From Tanytarsus gracilentus (lineage: Eukaryota > Arthropoda > Insecta > Diptera > Chironomidae), in contig JAXRKN010000037.1 of the NCBI GenBank assembly GCA_038502055.1, positions 4,731,501 through 4,795,500 of the forward strand: a stretch of DNA of 64,000 nucleotides, in the 5' to 3' direction. Within the stretch, counting starts at the first letter, position 1, and each line of letters begins with the position of its first letter. The notes below the pieces were generated by a model. It was given only the letters and a program-made list of their open reading frames with translations. It was not told where the DNA came from and searched no databases. Below, piece after piece: positions 25,001 through 40,000 of the stretch. Position numbers and translations under genes: made by a program.

Positions 25001-28000
25001 ATTTTATAAAGCGAGAATTTTTTGTTGCGGTCGAATTTAATTCTGAAAATTTAAATTTTGTTCTCAATGCACAGTTTTGACCACTTAAATCTAATTTCAA
25101 TGTTAATTAAAAAAATTGTCTCAAATCAGAGTGTGAAATTTTTTCTCCCCTCAAAAATTTGTGGAAGGTGAAGAATTTACGTGTAAGCTAATTTTTAACT
25201 TTTCTTTTTTTATGATTATTTTAAATTGTACTTACGGGAGAAATAAGAAGACTCTAAATTGGTTTATTGAATGATATGAAATGATCTAACTTGACACTTC
25301 TGCTTTTCTCTACTCGAAAGTGTCTTTTTACGTATCGCTCTCACGTAAATATTTTTTTGCAAAAGAAAAAATCTTCAATTGATGTTAATTTTTTTAACTA
25401 AGAGGATTTTTTCTAGGGTTGAGCATGTCAAATTTTAATAAACAACATGTTGAGTTGCAAAAATATTTTTTCCATTCCTTGAATCATTTTTATTTATGAG
25501 CCATGAAGTCATATAGCCGCAGTAAAGTTAAAAACTTTCCTTTGTAACCTCTTTGCAACCTTTCTCCGTACTGCGCTCATCCAAATCACGATTATATTTC
25601 CATTTTGTTTACATTACAACATCTTTTTGCAAAGCTTTGGTGGTTTTAAAAATATAAATAAATATTTGAAAATTTCTCGCACAATTTCCTCTGAATATTT
25701 TCCACGCTGCACTTTCTCAATCGGTCAACGAGATGTGCACGGCTGAATGATTATGCTTCCATATTGAGCATGACTCTTTTTCAGGTTTTTCCGGCAATTT
25801 GATGTAATACACCGACATATGCAAACAGCGAGATTAATTAAGATTTTAATGTGAAGTCACACACGTTGTTATCAAAATGAGTTATGCAATTTTTACGTAG
25901 CAAAATTTCTCCATTAGCGTCATATTTTTTTTTCAAATAGTGCTTAATTAGTTGCAGATAGGAAGTGCCAGATGATTTTTTCGTCTCAGCTATGCTGATT
26001 TAGAAAGAGTTTAAATAACTTTCAATTTAACACTTTTTCATTCGGAGTTAATGAGTAAATATTTGCGCATTTGGTTAACGCACATTGTGCAACTCTTAAG
26101 TCAATTTATTTCATTAGCCGTGATTTAACCTTAATTAGCAGCCTTAAATTTATTCGAGATTAAAATTCTCGGAAAATTCATAAAAAGTTCTCAAACCACA
26201 AAAGTGTTCAAGGAAGTCCCTCAGAAGCAATTAACAACCTCGAGAAGACCAAACAACTTAACCGTTGCGAACTATTTTAGCATAAAAATGTTATCAGAAG
26301 TCGGATTGTGAAAATGACAACGATGGTACAATTTATTTATGCACTCAGTGGCTAGTAATTGAACAGAAAACAGCACAACAAGTTTAATCTCATTTCTTCT
26401 TTCATATTCGCTCTCGTGATACGTTAAGGGAACATGATGATACTCGCAGCATGAGCACATCCAAGAATGATAATTTTCTTGCGTAATTTAATTCAATGGG
26501 GTTGCATGATGATGTCAGTTGTTGGACTTGCTCTATTGTATCGCCGCCTAAGGATGAAGAAGCTTGTTAACCTTTCATTTTTATCGCGCGTTGACAGAGA
26601 CATTACTGCTATAATATCAACTCGAGCTCTACAATGACATCTCACGTTTGCACACCATCTAGACCGGAATCGCTGCTTAATCTACAATTTTTCATGACAC
26701 GATGCTGTTGTCGCTTCTGAAGACGATGATGAGTGTTTGCGATAATGGAAAATTTTATTTAATTTATTAATCAACAAATGGAAATTACTAAATTTGTGGG
26801 TTTGGGTTTTTAGCATTTAAAGCACTCTCTCTTCAACAATCACTTCAAGATGTTTATGCTGGTCCCAAAAAATGAGTTTAATAACGATTATTACCTCCAA
26901 AGTGCGTCTCATAAATAGAGAGCAAAAAAATAAAGTAACGACATTGAATGGGTGTGCGACGAAGCAAAACAGCCTCAGAAAATATCAAGCCCAAAAAATA
27001 ATAACATCGTTGAAGATGACGATGCGAGAGGAAATACATAAAGTTCGTTGGGGAATTAAGCTAACAAAATAATATTCATGTAGACGCGCACGAGCATATT
27101 AAGAGAGACATTTGTGATCTCGAGGCATTCGTAAAGACGTGCGATAAAAAAAGTTTCACTTTCGCTTTTTTTCTGTGCTCTCTCGCGCGAGAGCGAATGA
27201 ATTGAATTGAGTGTAGATATATATTATGTTGCATTATGGCTCGACTAATAAATGGGATGGGGAAGACAATAGACAGACGGTAGAGAGACTTATGATTTAA
27301 CTGTGGAGATGATGACGAGAGGAATTGGAAATTCGCGATGATTTTTATATTACGCGAATGAGAGACAATTTTAAGTCACACTATATGGCATGTATCCATT
27401 GTGTGGTCATTATGTCGTAATTTGTACACTTATGGCTATTGTAATTAATTTAACCACCTCTCTTTTGTCCATCACTATACGCTTAACTTTTTCCTTCAAC
27501 AACGTCTTTTGTGGGTGGAGAGTGAATGTCAAAGTGCCACAAACTCTGCATTCGTGGAACTTTATATGCAAATTCGCAACTGACATTTTACACAAACTCT
27601 CCTTTCTTGCACATTTTCTCGCGCAATTTGAAATTATTTCACGAAACGAAAGAGTGTGGTATGGACAAATTTATTCATTATTCGAAAATTGAGGTAAATA
27701 TTTTTTATTTTTTAGAATAAATTAAAGTTGTTTTCCAACTAATTTACCAGAACTTTTTTTAATTAAGTTTTTGTTGTCAAAAATATTTTTAAAATCGCAA
27801 AATTATGCGTTAAGAATTGTTTCTTAATTGAGGCTCAGAAAGTTTAAATCTGATTATTCCGTTAAATTGTCGTCATTCATTGAAAGCCATGGAAAACATT
27901 AAAACGTAAGCGCATTATTATCTCACTTGATTTATTTGCGTGGAAATTTAACGAGAAAATGGCAACAATTTCAGCACATAAAACACTTTCTGAAGAATCT

Positions 28001-31000
28001 CCTCCGAAAAATCTCGATTACTTCATCATTGTTTCTTCTTACCGCACGGAAGATTCGTAACTTCCAGTTTTCACTTTTTATTGTCTATTTTTTGAAATCG
28101 ACTCAATTCATTGCGATCGCCTTCAAACATGATTTTCTCTTCTTCTTACTCCACATTTTTTTGCCTTCCGAATTCTCTCTTAAGTGCTACCGTTGATTGT
28201 TTATTAATTGCAATTTTAAGTCTTTTTTAAACCGGCAAACTCACGCAATAAATTATGTTTGTTGAGGTGCCATAAATGCCTAGTAACTAGCTAGAAAATA
28301 AAAAATGTTAGAACACATTTAAGCAAGCAAATCGAGTTACTTTCATTTTTCATTACGTGTGAAATTTTTCACGTTAAGGTCAATTAAGTGAATGAAATAA
28401 CAATATGGTTCGCACACATGTGGGAACACATTTGATTGATGAAATTCTATTTAGAAGTCGGATTTCGCCTTTGGCAAGGCTGCTCGCGCAAAACAGCGCT
28501 CGCTTTTGAACTTTTCGAAAATGTTTTATTATTATTATTATTGAGTTGAGCTTGTCTTTTGATTTTCTATTTCTCGAGCAAATAAAATGCTTTGGAGGTT
28601 TTTTGCTTTCATAACTGGATTAATTTTTACTCTTTTCTCTAGTTCTGTCTTTACTCAAAAGAAAAGCACTCGTTTAGCATCTGTTAGGTCTGTTGTCTTC
28701 AAATTAGATTCTGCTCTCCCGTGGCTCTTTCTTATTGATCAATCTCGAGAAATGCCATAAGGCTATTCAAGGCCAATGAATGTAAAAATGGCAATTTATT
28801 TTGATAATTTTTCGCCTCCATCAACTTGATTTAATTTAATGGACACACTACGAATTTTATTAGTTTCGATCGCGAATGAAAAAAAAACTCGTTTAAATTA
28901 AGTCTAGGAGTAATGAAATGCCGAGGTGTGGATACAATTTAGCTCCATCGAGATTAATTCCAGCAGTTAATATCGAGATTGGTCAGTCTATAATTTAGAA
29001 ATTTTCTAATGACACAGTGACTGTCTTTATTCGACCTTAAGATTTAATCTGAAAATATTTATAAAGAGAGAAATTTAAAGCCACTGACCAACCCTTGATA
29101 ATTAATAAACTGAAGTTAAAAAACAAGCTAAAATTTTTTTGACTCATGAAATCAACTTTAAAGTCTCCATTAACTTGTTTATGCGGAGATTTTTCGCGCT
29201 ACCTCACAAAATATATAATTTTTTGATGCGGTAATATAGTTTCAGGGATTGAAAATTTTTATAAGAATTAAATTAAATTTAAATATTTTACAAAATTTAA
29301 ATAATTTTAAATATAGATTTTTAATTACAAAATTTCACATCCCTAGCATAAAAACTTTGTAGTACATTATTTATTTACAACATTACTTTGCGTATCGAAA
29401 GCGAGAAAAAAATAATTTTCACTTTTCAATAATGTCCATAAAAAATGCAGTCTACAATATTATTGAGAGTAAGTGAGTAATAGCAGTGAAAGAGAAGCAA
29501 AATGCGGGTCATTACTATAAATATGTTATTTTCATTACTCATTGCGTGCAAGTGGATATGGAAACTTGCATTTTCATCTAAAGTAGCTGACAATTATGCA
29601 ATCTTTCACACTGAAATGTCTTTGTGGTAAAACCCGCTGCACAGAATGCTCAAGTGACCATCTGTAAGAAAATATTTAACGGTTTCGTGCTGCTCTGTGT
29701 TGTGTTTGCTTAATGCTTAAGACGCACATCAATCATTAAGCGTTCATTGATGTACTTCAATGGCGACAAACAATTTTTATTGTGCGGTTGATGAGCGAAT
29801 ATTTTCGAGATAATCAATTTGTGTTGAAGTGCAATCAGAAAGATTCACAAGGAACGACAACTTTTTGTTTTAAATTTTTAAATAAATTTGTGACTTTTTT
29901 GACGACACAACGCTTGCATTAAAAAATTGCCTGAAGCATCCTATCACTTTCAAAGTATTACCTAAATGATTATCTCTCTTAAAGTCGCATTAGTTATACA
30001 CTCAAAAAAATATTATTGACTTTATTATTGCGCAATTTGTTTAATATTTTTTGTTGGTGAGATGAATAAACGACTGCCATTCACTTCAATTAATAGGAAG
30101 TGAATGCCAAAATTAGAGAATATCAATTCGCCGCTATCTTAATCGCTAATTGAGTCTTCTTCTATTTTAAGAAGGTACAAGTATAATTCAAATTGTGTTT
30201 ATTCACTCTTTTGCACCCACACTCGAAAATTTCCGTGATGTGAGCAACGGGATCTCATCGGTAAGTGCTGATGTCAAAAGAACCATTTAGAAGTTATTAA
30301 TTTTATTAACTTAAAGTTTAAGAACCTCTCGGCAATGTCGATGATGCCACCGTACGTGTACATCCTCCTTGCCATCGACCTACAAGCATTGCGGAAAAAT
30401 AATTTTTGAGAATTCCGTTCGTGCTGAATAATTTAAGCAAATTTTGCCTTCACCTTTACATCATCGTTCTTGACTCACTCCCTCGAGAACTTTATACGTT
30501 TTTTTTTGGGTGAAGATCTCTTGCCATTTTTTTATTGCTAACTAACTGTTGCAGTGTCTTTCGAGTAGGAGCGTTTCAGAACATGCAAATTATTTCTCGC
30601 TTTAAATAATCTCAAATCCACCCACGAGTAAGTTAATGACGACATACGTGCGAGTGTCACACACTGTTTATGAACTCACATTTGCATAAAAATTCTTTCT
30701 TTAGCTCATTTAGTGACTGCTCTAGTATTGAAAATTGCGGAATAATAATTTTCAGGCTGAGGTAAAATGGAATTTTTAAATAAACGAAAATTTTTTAAAT
30801 TTCCTAGAAAAATATTCGTCAAGGAAAAGAGCCATAAATTAATCATTTGTGCCTTACCTCACACTTTACGTAATAATTGGCAAATAAACAGACAAACACA
30901 CACGCCAACGCAATGTGTCGACGTGGTAGAATGATTGGCTTGTGGCAATTACTTTTCTTTCTTTTTTTATGTCACACAATAAATATTTTGAAATACGCAT

Positions 31001-34000
31001 GACACATGGAGACTTTTTGAATTAATTTCAATTTTTGTTACTTACGGTTTCTTGAGGCATTGTATTACAACTTCTCAGTGGCAGTTTATATTTGATTGGA
31101 CCTTTGTGATCTCTGTAATGAATTGAAATTAGGTGTGAAATTAATTAGTTGACAGTTAATTTGATCAACTTACATGTACTCCGCTAGACATGTGGAGTTT
31201 TTCGAGAGACCCTTTGGATAGACGAGGCCACTAAAGAGTCCATCATAACTCGATGGTGCATTCTTGATGGTTACAATCATTGAACCTGACATACATTGTA
31301 TTTGTACTGTTGGCTCTTTTGTAAGTATTGTGGCTTGTCCTGCAATTTGCGTGTGCAATGTCGAAGGGAAGTTGAAAAGAGAGAAGAAGAAGAAAGTTAA
31401 GTTTATGATTATGAGGAGTTCCATTACGCAATCTTATTCTCTTCCATCGTGTCGCACTTGAAAATAAAACTGTACCGAGTGGAATGTATAATTGGGGACA
31501 TGCACGACTCGACTTACAGTTCTTCATTGTTCTTCATACGTCCCTTGAGAGAGAGTTGGGAGAATTAACATTACAAGAACCTTTTGCATGACATAAGCAA
31601 CAGTTCCGTGACTATATTTTTAATGAACTGCGCCGCGGTCTCTCTGCACTGCTACTCAGATATGGCAGAATTGTCGTTTCCCGTTACGAAACGATCAAAA
31701 GTTAAGAACCATATGCTGCCTTACGTTTCCTTTGTCGTCGAACTTTAGTTGTCATATAGTTATGGTGAGTGATAATTCAAGGTATTTTCAGCACAAAACT
31801 AAATATATGGCGATGCAATGCACAGCAAGTAAATTTGCATTTTTAATGGGCAGTTGACTTTTCTAAAGGAAACCATTAGCTATTAAATTGTTGCATCTCT
31901 CTCCATTTTATTCTTCTTTTCTCCGGCGACGTTACTTGCATTGCTTAACAAGCTTCATAATTTTAATTTTTATGGCGAACGAGACCAGGGTTTTGATTCT
32001 TAATGACTTGTGCATTTTTATGGATTTGCGTAAAACGAGAAGCGAAAGAATATAAAAAAATTGAAATAATTCCCGGAGGAATTCGGTTGAAAATTACTTT
32101 AAGACTCGCAAGAAAATTTATATTTTACTGTAAACTATTTTTTTAAATGTGCACCTTACGAACTGCACTTTACTGTCACGCTTTGATAATTACCTCACAA
32201 TCCCTGACCATAATGTCACCTCGTCTTTCTCCAAGTTCACTTCAAAAGACCTCAATGCATGACTTTAACACAATGAACAACATAAAAGGTGCAAGGTATT
32301 GAAAATGAAGTGCAAAAGGGAGAAGAATCTCTCTCTCGAGAAGGTAATTGAACTTCATTTTTTCTTCTTCATCATTTATATTCTCAAGAGATATAAGAAA
32401 ATAAGAAGAAGAATGTAAAGATGATGATGCTGCCTTACATATCTATTCACGATGTGTTTTCTCATAGCTAAATTCAAAGTGACGATCATCATCTTCATTC
32501 AGTCGCCTACGAATCGATCGATAGAGAAACTTCTTCTTTACACATTCACCACATCACTGCTTGCTCACACAATGTTTATAAGCCTCTTTTAGCTAAGCTC
32601 TAACTTATCTCTAGTAGAACAAGAGGAAGAGCAAAGGCACAGAATAAGAATAAAAAAAAGGTAATCGATTTAAGAAGCAATGAGCTGAGGAGGATGAGAA
32701 AAAAAGGCAAATAGATAAAATTTATTATTGAATGTAACAATTGTTATTACATCGGGAAGTCAGTTGGAGATCGAAGCATTGGACAATAAACTGTGGTAAA
32801 TAACTAGAAGGGAATGCCATTATCAAGATCTCTTTTTATTGGGTTCCTGTCTCGATGAGCAAGCAAAAAAAGGAGAAAGAATAAAAATTATTTAATTCAT
32901 TGGCAATTAAGCGGCAATTTGAATGGCTTAAGTATCTTAATTTTAATTCCTGGAGTAATCTAGAGAATAATAAGACAGAAGTTGAATGACTATGGTTAAG
33001 TGCTATTCGTGCACTACTTACTAGGAAATCAATCTAGGACAGAGATTTGAGAATTATGGGTAACGCTCTCGACTTTGAAATAACTGCAGTGACTTTGCGG
33101 TAAAATTTAGGTCATTCTAAGTACTTTATGGGATCCAACTTTTATTTTATGCAGAGAAAATGTCAAGAATTAGAGTTTTAATGACTAATTTCAACTAATG
33201 AGCGAAAATCTGCTAACGAGCAAATTAATTTGCAACAAAATTAAAATGCTCACTTGTTCTACTTAAAAAATCTTTAAATTAAAAGTGAGAAAATCTTTCA
33301 CGCTATTCATCTTCACTCAAACTAACCTCGACAATTTCTCTTTCTATTTACATTCCACATCTCTCTCCGGATGATGCTTAATTGCAAACAATTACGCATT
33401 TATTTGCAATCTCTTTAGAGGGACGTGTGAAAAGAGAGTGCTAGAATGCACATTAGCAGTTTGTATGCAAAAAACGGAGGAGCGAGAAGAAATTGCACGC
33501 TCTTCATTTCCAATTAATAGAGAATTAATTTTTCTCAGCATCTCAGGCTCGGCAGCAGCTAAGCTTAATGGATTTTAATAGTGGATATGGCCATAAAAAG
33601 GCATATAACGAGCAGTAAGAACACACTGTAAATATAAATTTTTCAGCATTTACACTCACGCTGAGAGAGAGCCTGAAGTTTCATTTTATCGATGACTGGA
33701 AATCATTTTTCATGTACAATTTTTTGTTGTAAAATGCACATGAGGAAGAACACGCTGGAGAAAAATTCTATTTTCGTGATGAGAATGTTAAAATTGCATT
33801 TAGAGATGTGTGATGAATGGTAAAGTATGAGAGTTTCCTAGGTGGCATTCGAGGAAGAGCGAGGCTGTGCAAGCGATATTGGACTCACTAATCGACGCAA
33901 TTTGATCAGCTAAAATGCATTTTTACATTCTTACTTATCCTCTTCGCGGTTGATTCAATATTCGTGCTTGCCAGCATGTAGCAGCTCCAGTGTGTACCCA

Positions 34001-37000
34001 GTTTCGTATCTATTTTTTCCGTTGTTTCACACATCGCATCAATGAGGAGAGAAATGTGTTTCTTATAATGTACTTTTTGTTCTTCTCCCCTTTGAGTTCC
34101 TAACAAATATTTGCATTTTGTTTTATTTCTCATTTCAAATGCAGTTATGAAATATGAAAAGAATGCGGTAATGGAAGAGAAAACTATTTTTTCTCGTTCA
34201 TATATATATATCGAGTAACTTCTATCTGTTGGAACTGCTGCACTCTGAGAAAAATGCCTTTTTTTATTGATATCGCAATATAATGAAGCAATAAAAGAAA
34301 TAAAAAGTTTTTATGCGCGCACTGCTGAGATGATGGTTGTAATTAAACTTTTATGAGTTTAGTTTCACTTGAAAGATGGATAAAAATTTAAAGGGCGGAT
34401 CTACAAATTATTTAGTTAATTTTTTTGAGCAAATATTATTTTTAGTTAAAAATTTAAAAGTTGTGAATTTTGCAATCTTTGCACTGGACACTTTTTAATA
34501 TTTCCATAACCGTACAATGACTCCGTGTCAAATCAACTAATTTTCATATTTCTCTTTTGACAACCAACAAAAAGTGTTAAAAGCTCAAATTTAAATAGTT
34601 GCAAATTCAACACTTGAATAGCTTTTCAAACGAATTTGCAAAAAATGCTAAAATTTCTTTCTCTCACTCACCATATTAAATTTACCTTGTGTGCATTCAT
34701 TCAGAGATACTGAATCAATAGTAAACGTGACTCTGTGCATTATATAGAAATAAAACGTATTACCTCACTCGAAAATGGACTCAAGAGGTGAGTGTAGAGT
34801 ACGAGAGAGTAAAAAAAATACACAGATATGGAACCATGAATCGAGTCATGCATTTTGTTCATAAGTTATCGCAATGCTTTACAAACAATTCAGCTCAACA
34901 TAAAGTTAAACGCTCTCGAAAGATCAGCATGAGAAGTGAAGACCATTTTTCAATAAACTCTCATGTCGAATTTATAACCATGCGATGAAGATGGAAGCCA
35001 TGCATAATCGCCGTCAATACTTACTTTTGACTGGAGGAAGTTGTGCACTATGAGTTAATGTTATTATTGTCTGCAAAAAAAGAGAAGCGATAAAATAAAT
35101 TAGAAAATGATTTATTGAAAAGAAGAAAGGTTTGGTGATGAATTGAATTTTTATTAATCTCACGATTGAGAGATTTTGATTTGGTTTTTGGAGGATAAAA
35201 ATTTGAAATTTAAATTTCTTAAATTTTTGAATTTCAAATTTTTTAACGGTTTATTTTCACGAGAATTCTAAAAAAGTTCACATTTCTCTCGATCAGCACC
35301 ATAAAAGCACTTAAAGTGTAGGAACAAAAATAATTTCATTCATTCCTCACGATGAAGTCTCGCCAGCAGTCATTGTCACTTTCTTCTTGCTTCTTTCTCC
35401 CCGTTTGAATTGCGCAATCACTTTTCTTTCTTATGACAATGATGCTGGCGATAAAGCAAAATTCAAACAATGCCATTTCAGATTATGCTCTTCTCGCTCG
35501 CTCACACACATTTTTCATTCGTGATTTTTAAACCATGTCTAATTAAGTTGCCGTCTTTAATTAGAAAATTGAGCGGAGGGTTTTTATTTTTTATTATTTT
35601 CAAACATATTAAAGCGCACTAATGGTGAGAGAATAGAACGCATTTTAATCCATTAACGAATTTTTTTTATACCTTAAAGGCTTTTCCATCTCCATGCTTT
35701 CGCTGCTTGTGGTCGTTTTATATTAGAAGAAGAATGAAAAATTAATTTCGAGCTCGTTAAGTCAAACATATTAAAGAGGAAATTTGACTTCAAATTGACG
35801 TTCTCGAGGCTAACTGTAAGCAAGAATCTCCACACATTCTCTCCATGTTAATGGACTTAACCATTAACTAGACGGAATTAAATTCTTTTAATCTCCATGA
35901 AATCCAATTTTCGCTATCGAAAAGTCGTAAAATCATGTGATCGCGAAGACGAGGGCGAGAGAAGTGGAAAAAAAATATTTTTATGTTCTTGATCGGAAAT
36001 TCAAGTCGTGATTTGACCGTTTGAAATATTCTTCATTTCCGTGAAGTTTGCAAAGTTTTCAGAAGAGATAAAAATCTTTAATTTACTACAAATTTCTTCT
36101 GTCACCATCCCACATTTTCAATATACTCTGACCATAAATCACTGTTAAGAACGATCTTGAAGAATATTATGTGAAAAATATATTTTATTAAACTTATTTC
36201 TTTTTTTGTAGATGCGAAATTATTTATAAAGATTTTGCAAAATTGTATTCAACTTCATATGAATTTTAAGTTCTAGAATTTTTATTGCCTTAGATGGTAA
36301 AATTTTAAAAGCTAGAACCATAAAAATGTGCGAAATTCACCTTTTTTTCACAACATTCTACAGCATCACAATCTCGAGCACTATAATCATAAAAAAGCTC
36401 AAAAATATAAATATTTTAAGGCACCATTAGAAACAGCAGTAAGCTACGGGAGCTGATGATGGATGAAGGTAGAAGACATTAAGGAGGAGAAGAGAAAAAA
36501 TTAATTAGCTCAACCGGCCAAACCTCTTTCACGTGTCTTTGAACGATCTTTATGTCTTTGAATATTTTCTGCACTTTCTGGGATTGCCTCGACTCGCACG
36601 ATAGCTATCGAATCCGAAAAAAAATTTAAATTTCGACAGAAAGATATGTCAGTGAACGGTAAATGGTGGCGGGCAAGTTTAATTTTTGGTTAGTGGTCGA
36701 CATACATTTGCTCAATTGCATTATGGTATTGTGTGCATCGACACATCTGTGAACTACCGATGTTGAGGTCATAAACCACCCAACAAATTTACTCTTTCAC
36801 AAATCTATCATAATCAATCATCCTGTTAATCTGCATTACGTACAGTGTACTTCACGTTGCGACAAGCCCCGTGCGATCTTAATTGTTGGAAATTTTCGGG
36901 TTCGGTTGCCGCTTGTTATTTTTAGTAAATTATATTTATCCGATAATTCCATTGATCTTTCTTGTTACAGTTTGGTGCTCTCATGCATGATCACTTTACT

Positions 37001-40000
37001 TCACGAGGTTCGCCCCGAGGAGGTAAAGTCTGAATGATTTTTACTCGATTGCGCTATGTTGCTATTTTTTTATGCCTTCAAGTATCGAAAGTTCAAATGC
37101 GGGACAAGACGAAAAAAATGGAAGTCTTATAATGAGAAACTGGATTTGTGCTGTTGTTGTACATTAAAAAAAGCGCACTTATTGGTCTCCATATACCTTT
37201 ATCTTCCATTGGGAGTTTTAACTACTATATTTTTTTGCAATAATAACAATACAAAATATATTGAGCACACACAGCATGTACATATCGTTAATAACTCGAG
37301 TTTTCTTTCCCTTACTGACTTATTGACTTCATAAAAATTCCTTGCTTTAAAAATTTCTATCTAGATATTTTAGACATCATGAAAATTGTGAACATTTTGA
37401 ATATATTTAAATTTTTATTAAATTGTTACATAATCTTTGACATTATCATCCATTGACCTCTCTCAAAATATTTTAAAACAATTGAAAAAATGTGCGAGCG
37501 GCCTTAAGTGGTGAAAAGGCAAAGATAGAGTCATGTTGAGTAGTTTCATAATTTATATTGAATCAACATAGAGTTCGATCGATCGATTTAAGGTATGAAC
37601 GACTTTTGGAGATTATCGTCGTTAAATAATAGGCTGAGTGCGATTGCGTAACAGCCTTTAAAAAGAAAACATGCGGTTGACGCTTTTCTGATGCACTTTT
37701 ACTACACGACGACGCCGCTGACCCATATTTTCACTTTATATGAATTAACTAATTTTTATAGTGATGCCACCGTCGAAGGTTGGACGTACGAACACAAGAT
37801 TTATTGGGGACCTGCTCGTCTATCCGCCAGAATTTCTATAGAAATTCTATAGAAAATTCTATAGAAATTCTATGGATTTTCTATAGAATTTCTATAGAAA
37901 GCTGTAGAATTTCTATAGAATTTCCATAGAATTTTCTATAGAAAATTTTCCATAGAATTTCTATAGAATATTTTCCATAGAAATTCTTTGGAAATTCTAT
38001 AGAAAATTTTGTTCTATAGAAATTCTATGGAAAATTCTATAGAATTTCTATGGAAAATTTTGTTCTATAGAAATTCTATGGAAAATTCAATAGAAATTCT
38101 ATGGAAAATTATGTGGAAAATATTGTCAATTTTAACTTTCAATGGAATTTTCTATCGAACTTTTATTGGAATTTATTATTTAAATTTATTCTTTTGTTCA
38201 CAACAAAAAAATCAACAATTTTAAGCGAAAAGTGTGAGTTTGGAGTTATTAGGTTAGAAAAAATACACGTAAAGTATACAAAGAGAACAAAACTTAATGT
38301 ATAAAAATTGTGGGCTACCGATTTTTGCAAAAAACGCAAATTTTTTCACTTTAATTTGGAATTTATCCCTTTTACAAAAAGAAACCATCAACAATTTTAA
38401 CCTAATCCCACTCATTTATCCCTTTTACAAAAAGAAACCATCAACAATTTTCCAATTGTGAATTTATTGAATTGGATGATGTTCAAAAAATAATATTTTT
38501 TCATCAGTAAAAAATGTCAATAGAAATATTCTATAGAAATTCTATAGAATTTTCCATAGAATTTCTATAGAACAAAATTTTCTATAGAATTTCTATGGAA
38601 AATATTCTATAGAAATTCTATGGAAAATTTTCTATAGAAAATTCTATGGAAAATTTTCTATAGAAAATTCTATGGAAATTCTATAGAAATTCTATGGATT
38701 TTCTATAGAATTTCTATAGAAAGCTGTAGAATTTCTATAGAAATTCTGGCGGATAGACGAGCTACACTCGATTTATTGTTAATGATGATGTCAGCGATAT
38801 TGTTAACAAATTCAAAAAGGAAAAATAAATTTTAAATTGTTTAAAATATTTTTATGAAACATTCCTTGACAATTTCAATTATTTTTATGATGAGTTCAAC
38901 ATTAACAGGCAGCAGTAAGTCATCATTGTGAACCGCAATAATTTATAAAATGCCATAAAAACCTTAAAGTCAAAACATTATCGAATCAATATAAAAATCG
39001 CGCAGTAAAAAAATGTTAATCGTCGTTCGTTCGGTAATTTAAATATGGTTTTAGGTCAAACTCATCAGCAGCGATCATCAAATCCCGCTAATATCTATTT
39101 TCGCTGATTGTCTCGTCTAATTTTCGAGAATTGCTTCCGAAAACTGTAAAAGCTCAAACATAGCGAATGAGTGAGATTGAGATGTAGGGCATGCATATAA
39201 GATGAATGAAATGAGGAGCTTTCTCAGAAAAATTCAGATGCGTGCGTTATGTAATTCTACACACATATATGTGAGAGAAGAAATTTTTAACGTCATGTTC
39301 GTCAACATAAAGTATGAAGAAATTGACAGTTATATTTTTTTCCGATCATATCAACTCGATAAGGCATTATCCATCAAACATCATCATTGGACTCTCGTGC
39401 GCTCAGAAAGATTTTTTCCCATAGAATCGCGCGCAAAAGAGAATTGCACAGAATGATGATAGATGTGAACATCTCGTTTGTTTGTCGCTTGTGTTAGGAA
39501 ATTTTCAAGACAATTTTTCATTTCTCGAAAGCACCTAAAGACACAATCAAAATAAGAAAGAAATGAGCATAACACGAGAGTGTGCGGTGAGTGTTTCGTG
39601 AATTGCAAATCAGAAGTCTGCATGTAGTTCATTTCTGCAGAATTACAGTTACATGAAAACTTGGCATGGATCGGAGGTTTTTACGCCGTTCTGCAATTCC
39701 ACTTATGCTGCATTAATATTCCATTGTCGATCTCACAAGCTGCCGCATGAGTTGAAGTTTTTCATTAATTTTTGCTTAATATATTTTTGCTTCTTGGAAT
39801 TTAAAATATGAATAATAAGAAGAGTTTGAACTAGGTTATAATGGAATTGCTTTTAAAATGTGTTTTGAAAATATTTTGGCTAAATTTGCATAAACCAAGT
39901 ACAATAGCAGAGAGGGGAGTAGCAGTGAACTTGAGAAAACTAGATCAGCGTGTGGGCGACTATTGTTTAAGTATCCCAGTAGTGCATTTATCTCTAAGAA

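Larger units (their letters stand above)
20127..31045 (-). other. 10.9-kb intron of the ZP gene
   Basis: AT-rich intron with no convincing nested gene. The short open frames near 21163-21471, 22431-22655 and 27390-28196 have no recognisable motif. It holds one repeat-rich element at 23658-24430, listed separately. I saw no tRNA or other RNA gene. Confidence 0.7.

Noticed and set aside
31340..31424. Alternative start of the ZP protein with its own hydrophobic leader
   Set aside because: The segment looks like an intron end (pyrimidine tract then TTGCAG), and the microexon at 35025-35070 fits in phase with a better signal peptide.
37007..37016. tRNA B-box-like GGTTCGCCCC
   Set aside because: No A box, acceptor stem or anticodon arm at the right distance; it is part of the hairpin at 36993-37029.
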